NCBI GenBank assembly: GCA_010093485.1 | Contig: MU001493.1 | Span: 1,515,601 to 1,579,600 of the forward strand | Direction of reading: 5' to 3' | DNA: 64,000 nt | DNA from: Karstenula rhodostoma CBS 690.94 | Taxonomy: Eukaryota > Ascomycota > Dothideomycetes > Pleosporales > Didymosphaeriaceae | In this document: in pieces, positions 54,371-64,000 of the stretch | How positions within the stretch are numbered: position 1 is the first letter of the stretch | Layout of the letters: each line of letters opens with the position of its first letter | Program-made: the position numbers and the translations under genes | Notes under the pieces: generated by a model | Told to the model about the DNA's origin: nothing | Databases searched by the model: none | What the model saw: only the letters and a program-made list of their open reading frames with translations

Positions 54371-55700
54371 CAGCAGCCGCGTTCTGCTTATGCAAATCAC
54401 GGGTCTGGGGAGAGGGGCTCTCACCGGAGAACTATAAAGCATCGAGGCCTTCATTCACTGAAGCCATGGAGCCCCGCCCGCCCTGCTCCGCCCCGCTCCA
54501 CCCCACGGCGCCTAATGACGTTGAGATAGCCTTCATGGCTTTATCGTTCTCCGATCAGCAGCCAGAGACATGGCCTGAGACAGCCAAAATGCAGCCTAAG
54601 GAAGCCGGCGGTGGCGGTGGATTGCGGGTGGGCAACACTTCGCGAACCATTGTGCAAGTAGACGCGACCTGGGCCTGCGCGAGCTCTTTAAAGACCACCG
54701 GATTGCAAGGAACGTAGGCCATCATAAGGCACTGATGGGTCTAGGGACGTCGACGTGTGCGCAGTAGCGGCTGCAGCAGCCTCGCGATTGTATGAATAGA
54801 GTCCCCATGCCGGGTCCAATTTCAGCTACTATCAATATTGACCTCCAACGATACTTGAACGCTTCGAGATGTGTTTGGCTTGCTCCGGTAGTTTGCCACA
54901 AATCATGTTCTCTACATGTACTCTCCAGGGTCTCCAGCTTGTAGCTTTATGAAAGTTGGAATGCTAATCAAGAAAACAAGCTCCAACTGTTGGCTTGGCT
55001 CGCGGATTCTTGCATCGATGAATTTGCCATGCGCACCGCAATCGCAAAACAGCATACTAGTTTCCCATTTGCGTTGCTACCAAGGAAGGAATCGTCATAG
55101 AAGGCAGGCTGATGATGCTTCTTTTGCGCCGATCTGTGCTGAAAGCTTCTATATCCGCGGGGATATCCACATTGCACTCATGAAGTCATGGCTTGGCACC
55201 GGGAACAAGATCCCCGAATGTGCTCTTGCCCTTTCACAATATCTCTGCGCAGGATACAATGGTTGAATGCACCAGTCCCCACTACCATCAAACCCGGCGG
55301 GTCATCTGATTGATACGAACTTCAATCCGCCACTCCAGACCAGAGTATAGCGGCGCAGCACTTTTGCAGTGGTTAGGATTCGCCGAGGCAATTTCCTCCA
55401 ACTTCTCCGCTTGTGGCCTTAGCTGCTTGGCAGGCAAATCCGCTTGTCAATGGTTTCCGCTGCAGGGCGGTGCACCATGACATGGTGTTTGCCTTCGCCT
55501 CTCCTACTACTTCTTCTTATAGATATAACAGGTCCTGAACTCGGTCTGTCCTCCCTTAGTTTTCAGTAAAACAAAGCCTTGCACGATAAGAGCACCCGTC
55601 GACTGCTTAATATCACCAACACCTCCATTGGATTGGCATCTTTCCCGAAATTCACGCGCGACACCCACATCACGGGTAACCGTCACACCACAACGTCAGC
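54371..55700. other. intergenic, no gene supported
   Basis: About 1.3 kb. One 17-nt stretch near 55370 resembles the D-arm/anticodon stem of tRNA-Glu, but no T-arm follows. The end is the promoter of the secreted protein at 55701. Confidence 0.45.
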
Positions 55701-56585
55701 ATGAGACTATTGCATATTGCACCCTATCTCGCCCTTGTGGCCTTTACAGCCCACGCGGTGTCTGTACCAAACGCCGACGTGAATGTTCGCGATGATCAGG
55801 CCGTCAGTATCAGGAGCTCGGGTATTCTAGCTCCCGACAACGCCTTGGAGAAGCGCAAAGGCGGTGGTGGCAAAGGTGGAGGCGGCAGCAGCAGTAAGTG
55901 ACTCACGTCGACAACATACGCGCTGGATGTTTACTAATCTGGTCTTTCAGGTGGAAGCAAATCGGGCGGCAGCAGCTCAGGCGGCTCCTCGTCGTCAGGT
56001 CGCTCATCTTCCAGCTCCAACGCTGGTGGCGCCACGGTCGCAGGCTCCGGACCCGCGCGCTCATTCGGCGGTGGTGGCTTTTACGGAGGAGGAGCATCAA
56101 CACCCTACAAGTCTGGCAGCAAAACACCGAAGGGCCTGGTTGCAGGTGCCGTCCTCGCGCCCGTACTACTCATTGGTCTTCTCCCAGGGCTCTGGCTTTA
56201 CAGTGTCTATCCGTACTACTTCCACAACCCGTACCGCTTCGTCAACGAATCTGCCCACAATGCGACGAATCCGAATGGCACCAACAGCTCATTGCCTGTT
56301 ACGTGTCTTTGCGAAGAGTTCAGCGCGTGTGGCTGTGACGAGAATGACAATGACTTGTACTTGAAGGATCTCGTCGGAAACGGCAGTTATGACGCTCTCA
56401 ACAAGTCCCTTATCAACGTCGCGGATGTCAACGGTACCACGAACTTGATCTTGAACGGGACGCTGCCCAACGGAACGACTTCTCCTGGCGGCACCGATGA
56501 TGCCGGCATCGCAATTGGTGTTGGTAATTATGCAGGATGGTACGCGATGGGTTTGACTGTCATCTACTTCTGCGTGTACGCATAA
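55701..56585 (+). CDS. secreted Ser/Gly-rich cell-surface protein (DUF7732-like)
   Basis: Exons 55701-55893 and 55951-56585 (intron 55894-55950) give 275 residues. Seen: a signal peptide (MRLLHIAPYLALVAFTAHA), a KR processing-like site (EKRKGG), and a Gly/Ser-rich spacer split by the intron. A conserved-looking segment follows (FGGGGFYGGGASTPYKSG), then a hydrophobic stretch (GLVAGAVLAPVLLIGLLPGLWLY), which may be a membrane helix. Next are several N-x-T/S sites and a small Cys cluster (CLCEEFSACGCDEND). The C-terminal end is hydrophobic (GWYAMGLTVIYFCVYA), which could be a GPI-anchor signal or second helix. I recall this layout from a conserved fungal family annotated as DUF7732; I could not check that. 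Role unknown. Confidence 0.86.
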
Positions 56586-59500
56586 GGGGGATATTGATGC
56601 GGATGAGATGCATATTTATTTTTGTTGGGTTTTTCTACGATTGGAACGAATCCGAAAAACTCAAGGCTGCTCGGCGTTTCGGATTGATTGTCAGGAGGGT
56701 ATTTTTGTTTTTGGATATACCCATTGGTTTGAGAGGAATGACGGCATCGCCGCGAGACGTGTAATGGCTTATTTGCAGCAATTCTTATTATGAACTACGG
56801 TTTGTTCATTACAATTGTTCCTGGACGTGATTGTATTCGTGAAGTATTGCTGGAACCAGGCTGTGTCTATCGTACATACTACAGTGTCACAGCCGTGTTC
56901 ACTCCACAGAGTGAGGTTTTTACGCTCTCAACAGCGTCATGCTAACAGGAAATACCACAACGCACCGTGCATCTCAGCAAACGTCCGCGTGAGCCGTACG
57001 AGGTTGTCTTTCGCACCACCTTCAAGTACATTCGCATTTGGTTTAGGAAAATCAGCTGCTACCCAAGCAGCTCTCGCAACATCTTACACGATTCCTGCGC
57101 TACAAGTGGTCCCCTCAAATCGTTGTCTAGGAAACAAACCCCAGAAAGAGAATTATTTCAAATTAAATTACACTTGGAGGTTCAGATCGGCTACTTAGTC
57201 TTACATGAAGGGGTCATTAATTACAAGATATGTAGATAGCCGTACAATACGTCAAAGTGGCAGTCATCGGTCCTTCACAAAGTGGCGTCCCACAACAGAG
57301 AGTCTTGCCACGACCAACTTGAGTGACGTGGTGGCACAGATCGAGTCAATCCATGGATAGACTGTCAAAAAAAGGGACAGCATCCCGCATTCCATCTTCG
57401 ATTATTGAGTAGCATCTCTATGGAATTTAAAGGCGAACAGGCTTTAACCGGGGCACGAAACAGTCTACACATGGTTCACTACCTATGGTACGTCGTGCAA
57501 TGCCTTTTGCAACCGGACGTTCACAAGGAACCTTACAAACACATCCAGATGATAGATGCTGGATCGGCTTGAAGAGGACAGCAGAGTCTGCCGCAAAGGA
57601 TAGAGCGATAAGTAAAAACATCTGCAGCGTCAAATTAAGAGCTTGGGTACAATCGGTTTATCCTTTGCTGACCCTGAGGCAACACACCAGAGTTAGGCTT
57701 TCGACACAGTGCTGTTGGTGCGTACAGTAGAAGATGTAACAAAGTTTGATTGGCCTACAGAAAGTCCTGCGATAGGTATGGTGCCAGCACAGTATCGATT
57801 TAGGTGGTAGTCATGTTCTCTGTGAATTACCAACTGATATATCCGAGCAGTGAGATCACTACGAAAAGGTTTGATATTTTTGGTTCGAGACGGCCGAGAC
57901 TCGACGTTACTGTACAGTTCAATGGACTTGACCGCAAGCCCGTGGCCAGTGATATCTTGAACCTGCTGGTGGGGACAGAGTCGGACACGTTGATATCCGT
58001 GAAATATTTGCAATACGTCTCCGGATCCGCTTCCCAGTTTCCAGAAAGAAAGGACGTTTGCGTAGCCCAGACTGCGTGAATCTAAGGGGCCGAGTTGTGT
58101 AACCAACATCAGGCCGTCGAACGAAGTGCCCAATGTTTAGGTTGAAATTACAGATGTTGGCGTCACAATCTTTGAAGTCACCGCCTTGTAAGACGAACCC
58201 CCTCCAGCTATTTTCGGTGGACAGAAAATGGCAGAAGGCACGGAAATCTGTCTCGAGACGCAGTGTTCGAGGCAACTCGAGCTGATGAAAGCATTCTCGG
58301 CGGCCTTACTGCGCCCCAGCTCGCCCGAGGTCCACACCGAAAGGAAAATGCGGCTGGAATGATGGGCCTTAGTCTAGAATTTGCAATCGAACGGATGTCA
58401 GACCAACGTCGCAACGTCACATACAGTGAAGGCAACCATCGGACTTGCGTAGAGTGCGAGTAATCTGGGTGACTGGGTCGCAGATGCAGGCGATACCGAT
58501 TCGCTTTGCTTTACCATTCGCTTCGTGCGGGGATCGACAATGTGAAGGGCTACAGGCGAACGAAGTGATCGGTGTAGTTCAGGACGGTGAATCAGATGAT
58601 AAGATATAGAGACGTTTTCTCGAAAATAAGGCGGACTCCGGCAACTTTCTTGATTCAGACGAAATGAACATGGTCGCAGAAACGGTTCTCATGGCATTCT
58701 CGAGAACTGATCGTGTGATGCTCGGTATTGTTGGATCATTCGTTCGGCTCCTTGCCCAATTGCAGCAATCGTGAAAATGCCTTGCTTATTTCGACCCGGC
58801 TTTTATTTTGGTATCAGAGTGCCCGTCAGAGGCCTATTATGATCCATAGAGACAGGCATATCCAAGCCGCAGGCCGAACTGGAGATTCGGCCTCACGAGA
58901 GTCTGCCTTACCCCATCTCCTGATATTGGTGGGGTCCGAAACCCTGTCGTGTTCGCAGAGCCGACGAAAGACGGTCCCAAGAGCTGCAGAACGAGTCATA
59001 ACACGTCCTGCGATCAATCATGTCGAAGAAGCCTGATAACAGGAAACGCCGACAAGACGATGCTGACATCAATTCTGCGATTGTTAAGCAGTGATGTTGA
59101 TGAGTGACACATGTGAGCTGCAGCCACGTGGACAGAAACGGATTCTTGCATAGGGCTGCAGAAGGTACACAGGTAAGCTTACAGAAGACGCACGGAATGT
59201 CAAACAACGACAGGGTAAGCTGTGCAACCTCCAGTGGTCCCGAGCGTTATGACTCCCGAAGCATGGCTTTGTCTGTGCGGACTACTCGATGGAAGCAATC
59301 GCAACGTGTGTTGAGATTCGAGAGTGCTGCTGATGCTGCTTGCCTTCATTGTGCAGTTGAGGCGAAACCTCAACGATTCGAGGCACGAAGCTGATAGGGC
59401 TGGAATTATACAGGACCATGATGATGATGATGATGATGATGATGAGGGATGACCGAATTTGACAACGAGGGCCCTGGATCATGGCAGCCCTTGCCCACTT

Positions 59501-60868
59501 GCCCACTTGCATTGTATACTCGGAACGAGAAGGATGTTGCCGAGCCGCGTTGACGTTCAGCTGGTCAGCCTGTAGGCGCTTGCCGATCACCTATCGGCAA
59601 CTGCTAGTTGCTGATGGCGATGTGATGATGGAGTCCACTTCTGCGCGATCTTGATGTGGACTAAACAGAGCCATCGCCCAGCGCGGCTGTGGTGTCATTG
59701 CCCACTTCTGTCGCCGCGCAACCTTTGAATGATGATGAAGGTATCGCGCTGGAGCGATTTGCAACAGGTGGGTCATTGGTCGGCTAAGCGGTCACGTTAC
59801 CTTCACGGCACCCTGGAACCAGCGGACTGGCCTGCGTGAAATTCACGGGGCGCAGTGGATCTGTGTACAACCCCCACCCGTGGAGTCCAGAAGCGCACGC
59901 CATCTGTCTCGGATCTCGTCGTGGCGTTAAGGCTGCCCTCCCGCCTGCCTGGCCGTGCATGGTGTCTGCCGACACCGTACGCAGGCGCAGGGAAAAGCCC
60001 CCCGGAAAGAAAAGACGGGCTTGTCTAGCCCACGTCAGCCTCCCACTCACGCACCCCTACATGCTCGATATGCGCCTCCATCCCAGGGAGATGGCCGACC
60101 CCGAATCTCGGGCTCCCGCTTTTGGCGAGAGACACGCCAAGTACCGTCTGGTGCACGAGCTGGCTATTGCGTAGGGACAGTCGCACTGTATCAGGCACAT
60201 TGCGCATGCTCACCAGCCCTGGCAGCGTTTGCAGAACAGGACCCACGACCATACCTCAACTTGGCAGGACCAGCAGTGTGCGCCCGTGGGCGGCGCTGTC
60301 TGAGACTTTAACTTCACTTCGGATGAAGGAGTGGTGCATGTCGTCGCACTGTCCAATAGGAGGGCCGATGGACTGATCGGCCCCAGCTGAGAACGTGTCC
60401 AGCGAGCGAACCATCTTCGCTAACTATGCCGCAGCCGATTCCGAACTACGCCTACCGTCTATCCGTTTTCCCATACCTGACTAGCGGCCGTTATGGCTGT
60501 GCTCGTTCTTTCCACTGCCCCATCCATCCCAGTACCATCTTAGCACCATCTGGCACACAGTCAGCGTATGTACCTACATATGGATTCCGTTGCCTAGCAG
60601 TCCCGCAGCATGCGTCACGGCAGGCCTCTCTCTGGGCTACGATTACCCGCAGCTGTCTCTCGTCAGTTGCTTCTACACCTTTCCTCCTGCTATATATTCC
60701 AGCTTTCTTGCTACAACGACCTTGACATTCCTTCATCAAGCCTCAGTCTTGCTCACTGTTCTACTGCTCTCGCACTGTTAGTGATCCTACACTGCCTCAA
60801 TCGTCTTGTCGTTTCGAACTCCTACAACGTCTCCCATCCACATATCGACGTTATCGGCGCCTTTCAAC
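56586..60868. other. long gene-poor region
   Basis: About 4.3 kb with no supported gene. Open frames of 60-146 codons occur on both strands, e.g. 57693-58275 minus, without a family signature. Some may be fossils. From 60600 on the sequence is pyrimidine-rich and probably the leader of the 76-residue gene. Confidence 0.5.
59418..59444 (+). repeat. (ATG)9 trinucleotide microsatellite
   Basis: Nine perfect ATG (equivalently GAT) triplets, 27 nt, in a non-coding region. Confidence 0.92.
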
Positions 60869-61099
60869 ATGTGCTATCAAGTCGTCGAACGGTACTCTGT
60901 CTGCCGGTGCCTCTACTACAGACACTCGATCGATCCGTGTGCCGCTCATGGACAGCGTGGCCACACGATTCAGGAGAAAACGGTCCTCGTGGGTTATGCC
61001 TGCAGCAGCCATGGCAGCCACCGACCAGAGGCTGCCTACGGCACTGGAGTTCTCCCGGATTCAGGCTACGGAAGTGGTGCCTACTCAACACATCGATAA
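60869..61099 (+). CDS. small Cys-rich conserved fungal protein, unknown function
   Basis: Single-exon gene of 76 residues. The N-terminus has a dense pattern: Cys at 2, 12, 14, 24 and 45, and His at 19, 27, 32 and 48, in the context MCYQVVERYSVCRCLYY, DPCAAHGQRGH, TVLVGYACSSH. I recall similar short proteins starting MCYQ.VERY.VC.CLYY in many Pezizomycotina, with no known role; this is memory, not a search. The spaced Cys and His could bind a metal ion such as zinc. The start Met at 60869 is chosen because the match begins there. The frame extends upstream to 60806, but that part is pyrimidine-rich and leader-like. The C-terminus is Gly/Ser/Tyr-rich. Confidence 0.78.
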   Translation: MCYQVVERYSVCRCLYYRHSIDPCAAHGQRGHTIQEKTVLVGYACSSHGSHRPEAAYGTGVLPDSGYGSGAYSTHR

Positions 61100-63849
61100 A
61101 CCACGCCACAAACCAACATACAGTACTAGGACAAAAGTCGGAGTGCTATTGGTCTCCTTATTGCCCACCCTGGGGTAATACGCTGTACCCAGTCTTTTGT
61201 CCTGATGCTGTGTTACCTGCATGCTGTTTTTAAGAGCTGTCTTGTCGACTCTGGGGGCACATACACGGCGCAAGCATTCACTTCTTCGAGCGGGACTCGG
61301 CGCAGCTCAGCGCTTTTTCGATGTTTTCTCATGTCTGATTTTTCATTGGTTGTTTTGCGCAAGGCATTCACACGGAGTTAGGTCAGGAATATCATACGGA
61401 ATGACTGGGATGACTAGGACGGCAGGCATACTGGGCGTCGGATTGAGGCTTGTACGATTACGTCTGGGGTGATTGCATGCATGGGGCACTGGTCACGGGT
61501 GACAGGTTGCATGGCATTGGAGCATTTGCATTCTACTACTCCTTCTTATTGGCTTCTTGTTTGTCGGTCATCTTCTCCGTGCGGCGTCTCCGGGTGTCTT
61601 GCCATCTGATGCGTTTTTTAAAAAAAAAAAAAAAAGTCTAGGTATGCAGCATGTTTGGACTCGTAGCCGCGAGAGCCGATAGGATAGAATGAGGTTCGAC
61701 CACCTCTACTACATTTCATTCGTACACTCTTACCGCAAGGTGCCGATTTCGAGTTGTTGCAACAAGCAGTTGCGATGCGTAGCGCGGGATGACTTGCGGT
61801 TCGGTAGGCTAAAACTGGCCTAGGGCGAAGCGGATCCATGCTTGTCACCGCTTCTTCCGCAGTAATCTTGGTGCTGGGTTCGCGAGGAACACTGCAAAGG
61901 AGCGGTGACATCTACATCACTCTTTCACGATTTTCTCATGATACGGTGTAAGACCTGTCATGCTCTATGGAGCTCACCGGCGAACCCACAGGCTACAGAC
62001 ATCCGCAGGCGCGGACGGCCGCCGCGAGCGCTGTGCTGTGCTCATCTCGGTGGCCAATTTCCCCAGATCTTGACCACTGCTGATCCTGCCTATCGTACAG
62101 CCCTGCGGTGGCGAAGACGACATGTACACAGTATCTCCGATGCCACGCTGTTGCCCATGTCCAAATGCCTCCGGTATTCCCGCCTCGGCATCGACACTGA
62201 TGATGTTGGCTCTGTACCGCTCCGCTAGGCACGGCACGCACGCTTCTAGGCGACTTAGTCGACGAGCGGGCCGGTTGGAAATGCTCTTCACGCCTATTTT
62301 TGGCGCGAGCGCTACGTTGTTTGGCGGATTCGCAGAAGCGCAATGGCCCGGTGGTGTCCGCCTGCGGACTGAGGTCCGCTATCTAATTCTGTAGATCCTC
62401 ATGAACAGAAATCCGCATCCTCACAAACGAGCCTTGCATGTTTTCTTCTCGATTCAAGTGCTTCCTACTTGGCTATCTCTTCTCCAAGGATGAATACGGC
62501 TTGGCGCAACATTGCCAGCTGGATTTTCGAGGATGAAGATGCTTCTGGCCTCGGTTCTCCAACGAACAAACACTGCAGGACACGGAATAACAAGCGTGGT
62601 AAATATTGCTTTTACGACTGTCCGCTGCGAAGCCCCTTGGCTATTTGACTTCGATCATGGTCTGCTATCATCTATCCCACACAAAACAAACACCGAGTCT
62701 TGATTAGTGGAAGAATCACAGTGCAGTAATGGAAATAAACACTCTCTGACTTTGCTGGACCAAAGGCTCCCTTTCTTAGCGCCGAATCCCACATCTTTGG
62801 ACGAATTTAGTATCGCCCAGTGGCTGTGTACCACGCTAACTCTTTTTGGGGAAAGAGAAGACATCTTGCGAACTAAGACCCAGAAGTCGACGGTGAACGC
62901 TGCTTCACCGAGAGTCATCCAGATGCATCGGTAATCCAACAGATACACCCTTGGAAAAGCTTCTTCGGAAGGAGCACCATTTTGCGTTCGACAGGCTCGG
63001 CGGAAGGAGCCAAGGGCACTGAATGCCTTGCGTTTTCTAACTTGGTACTTTTGCTAAACTGAGTCAGGCGTACTCGACTCAGCCGATACTTCGGACCATG
63101 GATCTCTCTAGTATTTGTCCCGACCAATTCCACAGAGAACGCCCCGTTTCCGCGGGTGGGTCTTCGGTGGTCGCTTGCACCGTCCCTTGCCAGCTGCTAA
63201 CTGCACGCTGGTGTAAGCCAGACTCCATAAACCTGCAGTTGATCCTGAAACAGCACACTGTTGCCTCGACCGAGTAGCGCGCGAACAGTTGCCACTGGAG
63301 CGCGGGATCCTTCTTCGACTTTGGCACGCTGTCTACGAGCAATGGAACTTTCCGGTGTTTCTGTCAGGCAATATTGCTCGGCGATTGAGTCCTTCGTATG
63401 GCCCATATTGATGCAAAAGACATTTCGTGATGCATTTCACATGCGAGCTAAATTTGGACCCCACGCTTCTGGGACGCTTCCGTGCCTGTTTTGGGGCCGT
63501 GTACGCCGTTCGACTGCGTACATGCGGGTGCTCCAGTGTTTTGCGGAACTACACCCGCATTGGGGCTAATGGCACCCGTGCCCGAATGTTATTTCTTCGA
63601 TACCCCACAACACCCAGCGCTCAGATACGGTATCATTTTGACGGAGGAACATTAGTCTGGCGTAAGGGTCCTGCGCTACCTGTGCTTCTTCAGATCAAAT
63701 TTGCATTCGCATCCGTATCCGTTGAACCGGAGATTTGGATGCAATGACGATTTAGGGCAAAGTGTACGGTGTCAACGGCTTATCGCGCGAGAGCTGTGGG
63801 TAGTGTTCGAGGTGACTAGGGGCCAGATGGTTCCAACCTCGTATACAAC
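61100..63849. other. gene-poor region, no gene supported
   Basis: About 2.75 kb. Frames of up to 116 codons occur on both strands without recognisable families. The 5' portion presumably contains the 3' untranslated region of the gene ending at 61099. Confidence 0.45.
61620..61635 (+). repeat. A16 homopolymer
   Basis: A run of 16 A preceded by T6 at 61614-61619, giving a small hairpin-capable T/A pair. No target-site duplication or retroelement body was found beside it. Confidence 0.85.
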
Positions 63850-64000
63850 TCATTCCCAGACATAGTAGGCTGTAAGCCGATGGCCATCACGGCCCCAAAG
63901 AATGGGGTCGTGTGCCTCTTGCAGGGGATAACGGCTGGTTCCGAGAGACACATCACTGAACGCCGCCACGGCCAGGGTTCCAGGTACACCGTCCGGCCGA
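63850..64000 (-). CDS. possible 3' end of a gene cut by the window edge
   Basis: On the minus strand an open frame enters from the window edge and stops at 63850. It reads in part TLAVAAFSDVSLGTSRY, PLQEAHDPILWGRDGHR and LTAYYVWE. The composition and absence of low complexity look coding, but 49 codons are too few to name a family. It may also be chance. Confidence 0.3.
   Translation of the reverse strand, partial: RPDGVPGTLAVAAFSDVSLGTSRYPLQEAHDPILWGRDGHRLTAYYVWE

Noticed and set aside
55360..55440. Stretch similar to the 5' half of tRNA-Glu (agtggttaggattcgcc)
   Set aside because: Anticodon and T-arm cannot be folded and there is no box B; at most a tRNA fragment.
56967..57239. Minus-strand reading with coding-like wording near 56970-57120
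   Set aside because: Contains a stop, has no family match I can name, and is too short to support as a pseudogene.
61614..61635. Poly-A run as the tail of a retroposed element
   Set aside because: No element body, open frame or flanking target-site duplication was found.
61974..62291. Possible Zn(II)2Cys6 start (EACVPCLAERYRAN) on the minus strand
   Set aside because: Only the first two cysteines of the six-cysteine pattern are present and the basic linker is missing; too weak even for a fossil call.

Overview
This window is a stretch of a filamentous ascomycete genome (Pezizomycotina). The evidence is many short GT-AG introns of about 43-60 nt with CTAAC/CTGAC-like branch sites, short intergenic gaps, and ascomycete protein families: a Sln1-type hybrid histidine kinase, HET-domain and ankyrin remnants, fungal MFS transporters and a fungal FN3/coiled-coil protein. 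A Dothideomycete is my best guess from how the proteins read, but I could not test it. I rebuilt spliced gene models by hand. In every multi-exon model given here the exon phases add up.

Layout. 0.6-6 kb: a Maf-like nucleotide pyrophosphatase, an MDR-type NADP-dependent reductase and an alpha-glucoside/hexose-type MFS permease. 6-10.5 kb: a poorer region with a decayed HET-domain gene, an F-box/LRR-like gene and a fossil ankyrin-repeat fragment. 10.9-15 kb: an ER-type membrane J-protein, a kelch protein and a PY-motif protein. 16-20 kb: the Sln1-like osmosensor kinase. 21.7-30.8 kb, housekeeping: a CMC1-like twin CX9C protein, TAF9, a long FN3/coiled-coil membrane protein and the phosphatidate phosphatase (lipin/Pah1). 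31-34.4 kb: an MFS transporter with a disordered extension of about 450 residues at its N-terminus.

35.6-43 kb is accessory in character: an eight-exon amidase faces an allantoate-permease-type transporter across a promoter holding two AGATAAG GATA-factor sites. An NmrA-like protein and a decayed GMC oxidoreductase follow. 43-50 kb: a small secreted protein, a peroxisomal SCP2 protein ending in AKL, an F-box-like protein and a PY-motif alpha-arrestin. 51-54.4 kb: a mitochondrial-type lipase, V-ATPase subunit G and Pet117. 55.7-64 kb is gene-poor. It has a secreted Ser/Gly-rich protein, a 76-residue Cys-rich protein and possibly the end of a gene at the right edge.

The most striking observation is the lipase gene (50974-52508, minus). 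Its conserved reading frame requires micro-exons of 8, 10 and 2 nt. The 10-nt and 2-nt exons encode the nucleophile elbow HSMG. Leaving both out, or leaving out the 10-nt exon and keeping the next intron, stays in frame but removes the catalytic serine. The neighbouring V-ATPase G gene carries a 9-nt micro-exon and an ATG-only first coding exon. Three gene fossils (HET, ankyrin, GMC) carry in-frame stops that could have arisen from CAG, CAA or CGA codons by C-to-T change, as RIP-like mutation would produce.
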